From Pachypanchax playfairii (lineage: Eukaryota > Chordata > Actinopteri > Cyprinodontiformes > Aplocheilidae), in the NCBI GenBank assembly GCA_006937955.1, contig SSNP01000256.1, positions 386,128 through 450,127 on the forward strand: a DNA stretch of 64,000 bases, given 5' to 3'. A program made the position numbers and the translations under genes. Within the stretch, counting starts at the first letter, position 1, and the number at the start of each line of letters is the position of its first letter. Below, in pieces: positions 11,101 to 22,600 of the stretch. Below the pieces are notes generated by a model. That model saw only the letters and a list, made by a program, of their open reading frames with translations, searched no databases and was not told the origin of the DNA.

Positions 11101-14100
11101 TCTGATCTTTTTAAGTGGGAGAACTTACACAATTGGTGGCTGACTAAATACTTTTTTGCCCCACTGTACACATCCTTTATGTCTTTGACCACCAGAACAG
11201 ACATGCATACCATCTTCCATTCGCCCCAGGAATTCAAGGTAAACCCGGCCAGAAGGGTCGACTCTAGGCATGACAGCTCCCCCTTTTTCAGCCTTAAATT
11301 TGAAAAAACTTTGTCCAGTGTGTTGAGTGACCACAAAACTAGATCCATTTTCCAATTTCAGTTAGGACAGCCAGCAGAGAGAAACAGAATGCAGACACAT
11401 TCAGGGAACAGTCGGGGGGGAGGGCAAGTGGGAGCAGAAGAAAGTTCGTCTGGGCGGACAGAAAAACATGAAGTTTTAGATAAAAGCACTGCATAATTCT
11501 AAGAAATGGGATGCAGCATGCTGGAATGAAATGTTGCTGCCGATAAAAGAGTGAGGTTCACAGTTAAATCCAAGCTTTTCTTCAGAATCTAATTTCCAGT
11601 CTAATTCTTGTTGAACTCTTTATTAGATTTTATTGTGTTGTACCCCCCATAGAGAAGAGCTCAGCCAACTACTGAAAGAGTCTATTTTTGACTGTGTTAT
11701 TTCTGTAACCCTTTAACTCTTACTTAACATAATCTCTTTAAGCATTTGATGTTAACTCAAAGGTAACCTCAGACTCATGATGCACTCACTTGGAATAGAA
11801 ATACAGAACCAGAAAGATGTTTTTGCATCTTGTTTAAAACTTCTCCAACAACCATTTCTCTTTATAGTGAAGCTGCCACTCCGCATCGCAGCAAAAGTGT
11901 CGTCAACCTCCACCATCAAGACACAGAGACAGACGAGGCGACCATGGTGCTCCCCCCATCAGACCACAGTGGCACCCTGAAGCGCAGCTCTGTCAGGAAC
12001 AACAACTCATCGATGAGCATAGTCACCACAAATAATCACCGGCACTCCCCCACGCCCTCTGCAGCCTCCTCGGAGCTCAACACTGTGAGTCAGTGGGACA
12101 AAAATTTTGTTTAGGATCATGTGGTCAACTTCAAATTTAAAGTGACAAGTCAAGCTTTGAGTTTTAAAATGATTTGTTATGTTTCCACCTGGCCTTATGG
12201 ACCCACTTCTTACCCGATACCTGCTTCATCAGCACCAAAGTCAGACTTATCAAAGCTGCTGATGGTAGTGCATGTATAGGGGGTGTCAGATAAGCTTTAG
12301 AAGTTTGACTTGGAAACCTAAATATGCTCTGATACACTTGTAGGCTGAGCAACAGTAAAAAAAAATATTGGGACTTGAGGAGTTGTTGTGTGTAAAGACA
12401 GAAAGAAACCCAGACATAACTTGTTCATTCTAGGTGTTTTTACCCAACAGAGGCTGCCAGATGCTTATTTTTTTCTGTTCAGTCATTAGTTTCTGATTTT
12501 TTTTGTGAATTGAAGTAACTTTATCTCCTAAGTTTGTACCTTAAATGAATCATAATTCCTTACAGTAACTCGGTTTTCAAGCAGGAGGAGTTTCTAACTG
12601 ATTTCAGTCACTGCTGCCTCAGTTGTTGCTGTGGTTGCCAGCCTGTTTTTATATGACAATTGACACATACAAGAACTGGAAAAGCACTCCCAGAGCGCAG
12701 ACCTCCGCCAAGCAGCTTAGTCCCCCATGTTGTGATCTACACTAAAAATAATATACTCCCCCTACTGATTAGTAGTTGCTACCCCTGCTAAGGAGGTTAT
12801 GTTTTTATTGGAGTCTGCCTGTCTGTCAACAAGATAACTCTAAAACTTCTGGATGGATTTTGTTGAAATTTTCAGGATGGGTCAGAAGACAGAGTGTCTG
12901 TGCTTTTCTTTCAAGTCAAATTCCTTGTATTGTGCAAATGATACTTGGGAATAAAGCTTTCTGATTCTGAAATAGTACAAGGACCAATCAATTAGATTTT
13001 GGTGGTGATCCGGATCACTGTCTGGATCCAGGAATAAATTTAATAAAAATCCCAGACATAGCATCCCACAGTTGCTGCAGATTTGTGTGGCTACACATCC
13101 ATGAGGCAAATCTCCAGTTCCACCACATTCCAATGGTGCTCTACTGGATTGAGATCTGGTGACTGTGGGGGCCATTTGAGTACAGTGAACTCATTGTCAT
13201 GTTCAAGAAATCAGCCTGAGATGATTTGAGCTTTATGACATGGTGCTTTATCCTGCTGGAATTTGCCATCAGAAGATGGGTACACTGTAGTCACAAAGGG
13301 ATGGACATGGTCAGCAACAATACTCAGGTAGGCTGTGGCGTTGTAACGATGCTCAATTGGTACCAAGGGGCCCAAAGAGTGCCAAGAAAATATTCCCCAC
13401 ACCATTACACCACCACCACCAGCCTGAACCGTTGATACAAGGTAGGATGGATCCATGCTTTCATGTTGTTGATTCCAAATTCTGATCCTACCATCCGAGT
13501 ATCGCAACAGAAATCGAGGCTCATCAGACCAGGCAACATTTTACTAATGTTCTGTTGTCCAATTTTGGTGAGCCTGTGCAAATTGTAGCCTGAGTTTCCT
13601 GTTCCTAGCTGCCAAGGGTGGCACCCGGTGTGGTATTCTGCTGCTGTAGCCCTTCTGCCTTAAGGTTTTATGTGTTGTGTGTTCAGAGATGCTCTCCTGC
13701 ATACCTTGGTTGTAACGAGTGGTTATTTGAGTTACTGTTGCCTTTCTATGAGCCCGAGCCAGTCTGGCCATTCTCTTCTGACCTCTGGTATCAACAAGGT
13801 ATTTTCGCTTGCAGAATTGCCACTCATTGGATATTTTCCCTTTTTCGGAACATTCTCTTCAAACCCTAGAGATGGTTGTGCATAAAAATCCCAGTAGATC
13901 AGCAGTTTCTGAAATACTCAGATCAGCTTGTAGGGCACCAACAACCATGCCACGTTCAAAGTCACTTAAATCACCTTTCTTCCCCATTCTGATGCTCGGT
14001 TTGAACTGCAGCAGATTGTCTTGACCATGTCTACATGCCTAAATGCATTGAGTTGCTGCCATGTGATTGGCTAATTATAAATTTGTGTTAACAAATAGTT

Positions 14101-17100
14101 GGACAGGTGTACCTAATAAAGTGGCCAGTGAGTGTTCGTGCCCTGTATAAAATACATATGCTTGCCATAAAAACCTGCAATGCACTGAATCCGTAGAAAG
14201 TGAACTGTGATATAGGAATTATTTTAAGTTATATATTATTATATATATTATATTATTATTATTATAACCCCTCTTTGTAAACAAATGGGTAATTTTCCTG
14301 AACAAAAAATAAAAATACATCTCAGATATTTTTTTCAGGATGCTGACTTCAATTGAACTTTCGCCGAGCCCCATCCCCTTAGTTACTGTTGCTATGCCCG
14401 CCACTCGTCCAGCGAAGATGGATGTTGTTGGAAGAAATCAGCAAGTTTTCAGTGGGATCGCGTTTAAATATCACAAAAATGGTAAATGTGTGTGGGCTGC
14501 AGACGTCCTAGTTGAACAACCAACAAACAAGAATAACCGTGCTTTCAGCGACTTTTGGTTTCACAAGAAATGCGCTCGTGTGGGACAGTGAACTTTATTT
14601 GGATCAGTACCTCTGCAATATACTCCAGGTCGACGCAGGAGGGACTTACAGTATGCAGCAGAGGGATATATTCAGAATAAAAAGACGCAATAAAGGGGGT
14701 AAGACTTCTCAGGGGTAGGTTTTCCATTCATAAAATGCATAATAAAAGATAAAAACAATATTATTATAAGTTGCTTGTTGGGGCACTATATGTTTGACTT
14801 TGTTGTAAACTGATGAAAAATAAAGTGAGAGACACTCCGTCAACACAACACAACAACAGGCAACAACAACAGCAGCCAACGTTAGCTCACATGTTAACTA
14901 ATGTTGGCTAAAGCTAAAGGGCTAGTTAAACTAAGTTTAGAAAGTAGGTTAACGTTCTGGCAATGATATCCATGTTAATCATAACTTTGTTTCGATTTGT
15001 TTTCTTGCCTCCAGTTAGTAGATCTAGACATGAGCAGACAGACGTATTTATGCTTTGTCCCAACAAATTTAACTTAAGTGGGGGCTGTCCACACTGTTTA
15101 ATCCATTGTAGGCACCGCTCACGTTGTGTTTTGCGGCTTTAGGAATGAAAAGAACACAGCTCCTCCAGATAATCTATCAGGATATCTAGTGTCCGATTTA
15201 CAAATAACATGGGACTGTCCTGCTTGGAGTCAGTGTTTGCCGGAGCTACTCGCATAGTAACAGTTGCTATGATGTGTGATTGGACAATAGCCATTTTGGG
15301 GGAAGGGCCAGCGAAAGGTCAATTGATTTAACCACTGCTGCATGTTTAATTGTTAAGTTTTCCAATGCATTTAGTTGTGATTAGTTATTTGATACCTATG
15401 ATTGTGTGTGAGTGAGTATGCGAGACTTTCAGGCTCTAGTTGACTCTGGTGGGCATCCTCTTGTCCAAAAAATACAACATGGCAGCACTGGTAAACAAGA
15501 AATTGGTCTCATGACTCTCATGTAAGGAAGCAACTGCTTTTTCACAGTTCTGTATACTCTGTGATTACCGGTAATGGGAACAGCTGATGGAAATTTGCTG
15601 ATGGTTGAATCTGTTTTAAATGCGTTTTTTGTTTTGGGGCTAATGTAAAATGTCCATTGTTCAAGTTTAAAATATAAACTGACATTAAGGTGTTTTCACA
15701 CATCTGTGCACTACACATAATGACTGTGTTTCAGGAAGAGAGACATGAGAACCTGGTCTAACTTTATTTCAGGCATTTGCCATTTTATAACATTCTCTTT
15801 CTGTCATAAGTCCTTTCATTTGCATTCCATGCAAAGTCACAGGCAAAGTGGTGTTTTTTTCCCCTGTCTGAAGGCCTTTTAGTTGTCCTTTGCTCGATGA
15901 ATGTAAATGTGTCTCCGGTTTATCAGGGTCAAATCCACCTGCTCAGTCATCATGATCATTTACCAACATGTTCCTTGTGTTACGTCACACTCATGCTGCT
16001 CATTTTTATGGCTCATTTTTGAAGCAGACATATTACTAGACCTTCCAGCCTGCATCCAGTGACATTTGCATCTCTATCTGAGCGTCATGGTGCTGTATCA
16101 CACAGGCTAATCTTTGCCTCTGGCTCTTTACCCTTTCAGGCTTTCTCATTTTCTCAATATTCACATCTTCTGTCCATCATCAAACCTTTATATCCCTCTC
16201 TTTATCTTTTCACAGAAACCGGGATAGAGGATTGAGGTCTCTTCCTCCTGATTCCCAATCCTTTGCCTTGGCTTGTGGGAAAAGATGTCTAACTGTGAAT
16301 GATATTGTAAAAACTCTGGTTTTTAATGGTTTATTCATTAAATGTTCTAGCCTTTGATGAAACAATGCACCGTTTAGACAATTAAACATCTTAAAAGTGT
16401 AAAGGTTTTTTCCTCTCTTGGTAAGCTGACAGTCTTCGAATAGAGGCCAGTAAGCCAAGGTGCTATTTCCATATTCTTTCACTCGCTTTAAGTTATAAAA
16501 CTGATTACAATCTTCTTTTTTTTACAGTTATGCGGGTTAGTCTGAGGTGAAAACATGAGAAAGATGAGGGAAGGTGGGGTTACCATAAGAAAAAAATGCA
16601 CCCTCACTGGTTTGGTGTTGTGTGTGTGAAGGTTAAGTTAACACTGACACAGGAATCTGTACATTCAGAGGATGTTAAAATGACTACGAACTCATGTCTG
16701 GGGGCTGATTTTAAAGAGCTAACACAAAGTTTTTTTAAAAAGGTACTGCAGGTTGCTGACAGAAGTTACTTAAAAAGGCCATTTCATGTAAATTTCATGA
16801 CTTTGTGGTTATTTCTTAAGTATTAACCTGTAATATGAAACAATTTATATCCAAAAAACATTAGGAAACACTGATTTACAGACCTTTCAATCTAGCTGCA
16901 TCAAGATTCAGCTGGCTTCGTCAGGCTTTCAGGCAGCAACTCATTAATATTCATTATTCGAATTAGCTGGACTCAGATTTTCTTTTGGTGACGCATGATT
17001 GTGTTCCCTACTTTTGCTAACACACTTTAAAATGCAGCACTGATGTTGGAAAATTACACTTTCCCAACCCCATCTTTGGAAACTACAGTCTCAAAAAGTA

Positions 17101-18010
17101 TTGAACAGTATGGTATTTGCCTTTTGTATTTTTCCAGACTTTTTTCCTTGTTACATTTTTTAAAATACAGTTTTTAAATAAAAATTTTAGCATAAATTGC
17201 TCAAACAAGGCAAAATTTTATATGAAGTCTAAGTTTAAAAATGTTTTGTCATTTTTGTGTTTTGTGCTCATGCACATCTTATAAGTATCATAAAGTATAT
17301 TTATATATTTATTTTTTAGAAGAGCTGTTGGTATCCCTTTCTGTGCTGAGGTTTGAATGATTCTAATAACAGCTAGGGGGTCTTGAATTGCTCTCTACTG
17401 TTATGAAGTGCTTGTTGCTTGTCCATGCACCCTGGCACAAACCCCAGCTCATTACAGGAAAAGGGAGGGAGGCAGGTTGGGTGGTAATGGCAGCCCCTAA
17501 AAATTGGTTGGTCTTTTATGCTAAAAGAAGCAAAAATCTGCCTTATAAGGCTCTGTTTTGTTCTTCATGAGTCTGCATATGATAACAGCACAATAAAACT
17601 CCTGAACTTTTAAAAGATTTTGCTGTGACACTCAATGATTATTAGTGACCCCTATCTAACAGTGGCCTTCCATTCAATCTCTGAGTTTAATCCCTAATTT
17701 ATCCAGTTGGAGATACAGCAGTAGTAAGGATTGATTCAAGTATTGTGACACAGTCTTCCATCAGATCTGTTGAATATGTATGTTTTGTCCACAGGCAGCT
17801 CAATCCAACGGTGTCTTGAGACCTTCACCTGCTTACCTTGCGTAGGTCACACTAACACATCAATGTTTCCTTTTGTCTCTCTCAGACACATGGTAATCCT
17901 TAATCTCTTGTGCCCCCCCACCCCCCACTCCCCACAGAGGAGGGAACCCATTTTCCACAGTCAGGTTACGTCCTACAGTCACAGACGATCGATCTGCGCC
18001 AGTCATCTGA
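8008..18010 (+). CDS. baiap2l1: BAIAP2L1 (IRTKS), 3' part: end of SH3 domain to C-terminus
   Basis: BAIAP2L1 is an I-BAR/SH3 adaptor that bends plasma membrane and links it to actin regulators. Four coding exons join in frame: 8008-8070, 11868-12084, 17795-17841 and 17938-18010. The first ends the SH3 domain (RGWFPSSY, the family signature, identical to my memory of the human protein). The second is a Ser/Thr/His-rich linker with SKSVVNLH then VLPPSDH, matching the known VNL...IPPPDY pattern. The last gives NPFSTVRLRPTVTDDRSAP then VI-stop, the conserved C-terminal tail. Exon phases agree at each junction. The I-BAR domain and the rest of the SH3 domain must lie upstream of the window. Introns carry a 1602-bp Tc1 copy, a broken 183-aa-type frame and other repeats. 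Order next to bri3 and tecpr1 fits human synteny. Confidence 0.9.
8097..8142. repeat. TC/CA microsatellite
   Basis: A short CT run passes into (CA)n just downstream of the baiap2l1 SH3 exon. Confidence 0.95.
8308..8660 (+). mobile_element. decayed partial relative of the 3088-7023 element
   Basis: After TTAA (8304-8307) the sequence AGTGCAACTCATTCCC resembles the left end of the large TTAA element. From about 8440 to 8600 it repeats, with many changes, the segment encoding EVEDFSPPPSP and PYRFEP, here on the + strand. The frame is broken and the right end is not clear. Confidence 0.55.
8661..9251. other. unassigned intronic sequence
   Basis: AT-rich baiap2l1 intron. The last 60-70 bases (from about 9180) are loosely similar to the sequence just beyond the stop codon of the 183-aa frame at 31.3 kb, so the duplicated unit probably starts here. 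Confidence 0.4.
9565..11166 (-). mobile_element. Tc1-family transposon (DD34E), copy 1, 1602 bp
   Basis: Ends are CAGTGGGGCAAAAAAGTATT and its reverse complement, each flanked by TA (9563-9564, 11167-11168). Length is exactly that of three other copies in the window. It carries one uninterrupted transposase gene on the - strand. It sits inside the broken 183-aa-type frame: removing the element and one TA gives ATATGTACACATCC, matching ATATGTAAACATCC in the intact paralogue. Resembles fish Passport-like Tc1 elements; exact family name unverified. Confidence 0.95.
9781..10803 (-). CDS. Tc1 transposase, intact, 340 aa
   Basis: The enzyme cuts and reinserts its own element at TA. MAKTKELSKDTRNKIVDL starts a paired-like helix-turn-helix DNA-binding half (residues about 1-115, with GAPRKISPRG as the hinge between subdomains). 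The catalytic half shows WSDETKIELFG (first Asp), then QHDNDPKHTA (second Asp) and LNPIENLW (Glu), with 34 residues between the last two: DD34E. It ends IANKGYITKY. Length is normal for the family. Compared with copies 2 and 3 it has W for R after HTA, near the second Asp. Whether it is active is not shown. Confidence 0.95.
   Translation of the reverse strand: MAKTKELSKDTRNKIVDLHQAGKTESAIGKQLGVKKSTVGAIIRKWKTYKTTDNLPRSGAPRKISPRGVKMITRTVSKNPRTTRRDLVNDLQRAGTKVTKATISNTLRRQGLKSCSARRVPLLKPGHVQARLRFAREHLDDPEEDWENIIWSDETKIELFGRNSTCRVWRGKNAELDPKNTIPTVKHGGGNIMLWGCFSARGPGRLIRVKERMNGAMYRKILSENLLPSARALKMRRGWVFQHDNDPKHTAWATKEWLRKKHFKVLEWPSQSPDLNPIENLWRELKVRVAQRQPQNITALEEICMEEWAKIPATVCENLVKTYRKRLNSVIANKGYITKY
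11400..11867. other. intronic sequence before the second baiap2l1 exon
   Basis: The first part (to about 11470) is a G-rich stretch similar to sequence upstream of the intact 183-aa frame at 31.95 kb. The rest is plain intron ending in the acceptor CTCTTTATAG at 11867. Confidence 0.4.
11868..12084 (+). CDS. baiap2l1: baiap2l1 exon, Ser/Thr-rich linker
   Basis: The exon opens with the third base of a Ser codon and then gives 72 codons ending SAASSELNT, followed by the donor GTGAGT. SKSVVNLH and VLPPSDH occupy the places of the VNLSEN and IPPPDY motifs of the mammalian protein. Histidine, Asn and Ser are abundant, as in a disordered linker. Confidence 0.85.
12085..12680. other. unassigned intronic sequence
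   Basis: baiap2l1 intron without recognisable exon or named repeat. Confidence 0.4.
12690..13050. repeat. interspersed fish repeat (CCTCCGCCAAG...GGAGGTTATG type)
   Basis: The sequence from GCAGACCTCCGCCAAG through CTGCTAAGGAGGTTATG and a TGTCTGTC stretch to GGATTTTG is a common dispersed fish repeat by memory. It is interrupted at about 12905-12970 by a LINE-type 3' tail (CTTGGGAATAAAGCTTTCTG). Class not determined. Confidence 0.5.
13055..14134 (-). mobile_element. decayed Tc1 element (DD36E family), 5'-clipped copy C
   Basis: The right end GTACCTAATAAAGTGGCCAG matches the family ending of the copies at 22217-23503 and 34012-35235. The left end is missing. The - strand transposase survives only as pieces (about 13211-13507 and 13544-13771 and an N-terminal scrap near 13860-13990) with several frameshifts and stops. 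It is the most diverged of the three copies. Confidence 0.85.
14135..14348. other. AT-rich intronic sequence
   Basis: Includes an AT/ATT-rich tract at about 14225-14270. Nothing else seen. Confidence 0.5.
14349..15326. mobile_element. non-autonomous DNA element with TCAATTGA ends, ~980 bp
   Basis: TCAATTGAACTTTCGC at the left and TCAATTGACCTTTCGC on the opposite strand at the right form inverted ends, and imperfect pairing continues into TAGTTACTGTTGCTATG. A frame at 14340-14591 runs through the left part but matches nothing I know. No transposase. A target duplication could not be defined. Confidence 0.6.
15327..16770. other. unassigned intronic sequence
   Basis: baiap2l1 intron of ordinary AT-rich composition. 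I see no exon, RNA gene or named repeat. Confidence 0.4.
16771..16975. repeat. partial copy of the 30319-30888 MITE
   Basis: After TTAA the sequence from AAGGCCATTTCATGTAAATT onward runs in parallel, with scattered changes, with 30319-30540 (shared TGGTTATTTCTTAAGTATTA and TAGGAAACACTGATT). Only the left part remains. Confidence 0.8.
16976..17794. other. unassigned intronic sequence
   Basis: No feature seen apart from the acceptor TTTTGTCCACAG ending at 17794. Confidence 0.4.
17795..17841 (+). CDS. baiap2l1: baiap2l1 penultimate exon
   Basis: Fifteen codons AAQSNGVLRPSPAYL plus two bases, between acceptor CCACAG and donor GTAGGT. It aligns with TAAPNDANGTAKPPFLS as I remember it in the human tail. 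The two leftover bases join an A of the next exon to make Ala. Reading on instead meets a stop two codons later. Confidence 0.75.
17938..18010 (+). CDS. baiap2l1: baiap2l1 last coding exon
   Basis: After the acceptor CCACTCCCCACAG the exon reads GGNPFSTVRLRPTVTDDRSA then PVI and TGA (18008-18010). This is the conserved C-terminal tail of the family (human [20 protein letters not shown], from memory). Confidence 0.92.
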
Positions 18011-18105
18011 TAATCCATGTTCCCTCGTACACTTGCATTCCATCTAAGCTTCCTGAATTGGTTATTGCCATGCTGGATCCAGGACAAAATAATTTAAAAA
18101 AGAAC

Positions 18106-18111
18106 AATAAA
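18106..18111 (+). promoter_or_regulatory. baiap2l1: poly(A) signal of baiap2l1
   Basis: AATAAA lies 96 bases beyond the stop codon, giving a short 3' UTR. Confidence 0.7.
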
Positions 18112-18266
18112 GCTTCTTAAATGTAGGATCACCTTCCTGTTACAAAGTGATACAGGTTAAAAACAAATGTTTTTGGAGCACTGTATTTTCTAAACATTTG
18201 TTCAAATATGTGTTTATGTGTGTGTGTTTTTTTTAACACCCATTAATGTAGTGATGAAATCCAAAC

Positions 18267-18343
18267 TACCACATCAGTAGCTGCTCTTGAGCAGCTACTG
18301 ATGTGGTACAGCTACTGTTACAGCTACTGGTACAGCTACTGTT
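18267..18343. repeat. perfect 20-bp palindrome plus 12-bp tandem repeats
   Basis: TACCACATCAGTAGCTGCTC (18267-18286) is followed after TT by its exact reverse complement (18289-18308). Three copies of ACAGCTACTG(G/T)T follow directly. Located between the converging ends of baiap2l1 and bri3. Confidence 0.9.
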
Positions 18344-18709
18344 GACTGGTGATCTTTTCTGTGGCCAGAGGACAGAAATGTGGAGGACTGTTAACATTTC
18401 ACCTTTAGGTCCTGATCTACTCACTGTTGTTATTTTTGCTGTGAGAAAAGGGTGGTTCCTCTTGTCTAGACATGTGCTTATTGATCTTGTCTATTGCCAC
18501 CTAAATTAACTTTTTGTAACATGGATACTTGTGCCTTAATACACACTTAAATGTTGTAAAATAGATTTACCACTGGCAGTGTAGTTTAATTTAATCATTA
18601 CAGATGGCAAGACTGTATGACGCATTTCCATCTTCCATTACAACCTCAATATAATTTGCAATTTTAAAAAAATAAATGTTTTCTTTCTTAATTTTGATGC
18701 TGGTCATAA

Positions 18710-18715
18710 TTTATT
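18710..18715 (-). promoter_or_regulatory. bri3: candidate poly(A) signal of bri3
   Basis: TTTATT on the + strand is AATAAA for bri3, about 850 bases past its stop codon. Plausible but one of several AT-rich options. Confidence 0.35.
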
Positions 18716-19566
18716 CAGATATAAACCAAACCACATGGAAAAAAAAGACAAAATGTAAGTAGCATTATTTTTAATTACAGTACCTTATATACATACAAAA
18801 GGTAAGAATTTCAATCATAAAAGCATGCGTAGTGTGTTTTCCAAAGCAAGACTTGCTAAAACCCCCTCCCACCCAGTTATATCTCTATTGTGGCATGAAC
18901 AGATTTAAAACATCCTGTAGTGGAAGACAGTTGCAGACACAAGGACAATTGATTGTCTGGTTGGGAGGAAATCGATTTGTCAGAGAAAAATCTAGAGATT
19001 ACACACATCGAGAGATTGCAGCTTGCGTCTCATTAAGCAACAAGTCTGCAAAGTCGAGGGTGTTTAAGATCGTGGGTTCCTGAGGTCTACGTTGGCCCTG
19101 GAAAAGCTTGTCATCATCAAATTGTCAGTGCGACTATGGCCCCAAGGAGAAAATAAACAAAAAATTTTTGTCAGGCATAACCATTTCAGTCTGTGCAAAT
19201 TATGTCCCAGGATCTTTTTTCCATCCCAGCGTGAACAAAACAAAAAGCCAATTGATCAGTGATAAAAGAACAATGTTACTGGGCTGGACGCTAACTGACA
19301 GCTAGGCTTGCTGGGAAACAAAGAAAAACTCCTAACAGATTTGACTAAAGGAATCTGCAGAGACTGAGTGAAATGGCGTGTAGTGAAGGCACCAACAACA
19401 GCTAGAAAATATCAACTTCCAGATGAAAATAGATTCCTCACATCACAATTCATGGCAAAATCCATATGATTTGTTGTACATAAAAATGCAGGATTACAAA
19501 AGTATGTGTATGTGTGCTGGATAACTTGGGGTAATAGAACGTGAGAAGAGCTGTCGTTTGGTCCCT

Positions 19567-19699
19567 CTAACCAAAGGTGGCACCGCAGTTGGGACACCTT
19601 CTCTGGCGCAGAGCAAAGCAGAAGAGGATGCCCAGTGGGAAGAAGAAGATGGCACACAGGATTCCCAGACAGGTGAAGTCATCTTCCAGGACGCCCACT
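19567..19699 (-). CDS. bri3: bri3 exon 3, membrane span and Cys-rich tail
   Basis: The acceptor TGTATTACAG precedes VGVLEDDFTCLGIL; the exon ends CPNCGATFG and TAG at 19569-19567. Its first base completes an AGA codon begun in exon 2. Confidence 0.96.
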
Positions 19700-22600
19700 C
19701 TGTAATACACACACACAGAAAAATAGACTATTAATTCAGAGACGCAGTGATGGATTAAACATCAGATAATTAGTCCAATTCTCAAAAATCTTGTTTAATT
19801 GTAAATATGTAAAGTGTGCTGTTTAATGGCCACATGGGAAGTTTTCTCAATCTGTTACAAATGTGATCTGAACAAAGAACAAACATGGAGCAACTCGGAG
19901 AACTGATAATCCACATTCACAACCACTGTCTCATGACTTGCACTGAGCAACATGGCTAGAAACCCTCAATAAAGTAAACCTTCAATAAAGTTAATCCTCA
20001 AAAGTGTAAGAAATAACATTCAAGGACTTAAAGCAGTACAAAATAACTTAGACAAGTTTCAGAACAGTAGCTTAAAGTTTAAGTGGATACTCACCAAAAA
20101 CATGTTCAGCTTCATATTAGACATCACTCGGAACACCTCTGGTCCCCCTATTTTACATTGAATTGACAACTTACTTCATAATGAGATGTCATTGGAAGTT
20201 CATATGGTATTTTTCTTTATGGCAAGTGTGTCTTGTGGGAAATCATTTAAGCATATTTTTATGATCCTTCCCTGATACTTTATAAAAGCCCTCTGGTTCC
20301 CTCTCCTCTGGGTGTGTCCAAACAATTGCCTGTTGCTCTGACAATGCAAATTAAGTAAAAAATAACATTTATTGTTCCTGTCCTGGGAGCATTTATTTGA
20401 TAGGCAAAATATATTTATGGAAAAATATAGAAACAAAAAAATAAATGATAAATCTGTTTATTGAGGGCAAGACTACGGAACGGCACATGTATAGAAGGAA
20501 TCTGTAGCACATCTCAACACGTAGCACATTTCTACAGAACACCGGTTCCAGCAATGGATGTTTGAGACATGGCTGTGGAAAAGTTATTTAGTACTGCTTT
20601 AAAACTGCACAAGATATCTGCACACCTGTGCCAATAACAGTTTCCAACATTGATGACATGCTCTCTCTGCAAATTCTGAGTGAATTCTGCATGTTTTATC
20701 TAGTACAGTCAAGCAAAATGTACACAGGAGAGCTGCTGGTTTACTGTTCTTTCCCTGTGAGACAAGGAGTGTGTCCATTTTAACACAGCTGATATGTCAT
20801 GCTTTGTAGGGAAAATAAAACCAGAAATTAAACAGATGAACAAGAAAAAGAAAATTCTACTGTAAAATGTTTATTTTCAGGTTAAGTCAGGATTTCTACG
20901 TCAGTTTTATGTTGCATTCATTTTAAAAATAAAAGTTGCATTTTCAGTTAATTAGAAGCTTGAATTAACTTTTTCTGCAATGACACATTTTGGAATAAAA
21001 TTACTAAAAAGCTAAAATTTAGTGATGGGGTACTGATACCTCAAGGAGTATATTGATACACTACTACACACACTGTCGGCACTGTATGGACACCGTTTAT
21101 GGTCACTCTATAGTGACCCCTGCAGTAGTTCTAAAATCATTGCAGGTAAACAAAATGAAAATAAGATGGAAAAGCTTGCATGCTACAAACCCAACATCAG
21201 CTTGTGAAATGATATTTAATTGCTAGTCCTTTACTTAAAATATGATCTCAGCATTGTATAATTTCATTTACTCAATTTGTTTGCTGAGTTAGGCTCTTTG
21301 AGAAGAGTTTAAAATTTGCTCAAAACCTTGTTTCTGTAAATGCAAAAATGAGTTACTATGTAAAATATAGCAAACTGGTCTGTAACAAAATTCTGTCAAA
21401 CATTTTAACTTATGTCTGGAATTTTTTTTAAGTTAAGTGTTTAATCATACAGAATAAAAGACTGGATAAATGTATGCATTTTATTGAGGAACAAAAGTTT
21501 TTGAAGAGTCTTTGCTCCAAGGCAAGCAAAGCAACAGCAAAACTTCATCCAACAAATCTGCAACACAGTTTGTTTCCTTATGAACACAATTTGGCACACA
21601 TCCAAATGACATTTCCTGTAACGGTCACATAATTTTTTTTGCTTAAAGCGATACATGTACCAATACGGGGTTTCACTCTTGTGTGCTCGGCACAAACACC
21701 AGTGTTGTTTGTAACTACTAGAATTGTCTACTACTACTCGAATTGTCTTATTTTTATTTTATGATTGATACAAATTGGTGATCAGCTCCTGGAAAATTGC
21801 AAAATCTTTTAAATTTTTCTTCCAGTTCCTGGACACACTTTTACAAAGGGACAATTGACGATTCAACAGTTTTCCTGAGAGAAGACTCAAAGTTTGTTAT
21901 TTGTAATATCATAAGGTGTTACAAAATAAAGTCATAAAAAGCACAAAGGGTGAAGGAGGCTAATAGAAGAAAATATCCCAACAATAAAGACATAACCTTT
22001 ATATCACATGTCTTTTTGGTTTTATTTGTACCAAACTCAGACCTGCCAACCTTGTCAAAAAAATTTGAGTACCACTTGGGTTGCGCGGCTTTTTCTTGCA
22101 GAATTTTGCGACTCCATTCATGTGATTTCCCAGTTCACTGTCTGGAGATTGATTTTATATATAAAAAAACAATACAACTTATATTTTTTATTACGATACC
22201 TTTAATGAAAAAAATACACTCACCGGCCACTTTATTAGGTACACCATGCTAGTAACGGGTTGGACCCCCTTTTGCCTTCAGAACTGCCTCAATTCTTCGT
22301 GGCATAGATTCAACAAGGTGCTGGAAGCATTCCTCAGAGAGTTTGGTCCATATTGACATGATGGCATCACACAGTTGGCGCAGATTTGTCGGCTGCACAT
22401 CCATGATGCGAATCTCCCGTTCCACCACATCCTAAAGATGCTCTATTGGATTGAGATCTGGTGACTGGTGAGATCTGGTGACTGGTGATTTTACCATTTA
22501 CCATTTACCATTTATTGGATTGAGATCTGGTGACTGTGGAGGCCATTTGAGTACAGTGAACTCATTGTCATGTTCAAGAAACCAGTCCGAGATGATTCCA

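Larger units (their letters stand above)
9252..11355 (-). pseudogene. broken paralogue of the 183-aa membrane-protein frame, split by a Tc1 copy
   Basis: Reading on the - strand, 11345 to 11167 encodes MDLVLWSLNTLDKVFSNLRL and the following region to KDIKDV. The frame resumes at 9564 beyond the Tc1 element with YIFGLLIVGYLLIGAGGYL, and ends at 9252 with LEKLQVRLRVEK. It is collinear with the intact frame at 31364-31915. Besides the transposon, a one-base shift near 9490-9510 separates the membrane segment from the coiled-coil half (WTKRFGDL...KLADGVLEL), and roughly ten codons of the intact copy are missing around 9390. Not functional as it stands. Function unknown. Confidence 0.75.

Noticed and set aside
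16210..16482. 90-codon frame on the - strand
   Set aside because: Single open stretch in AT-rich intron, no similarity recognised, no splice context.
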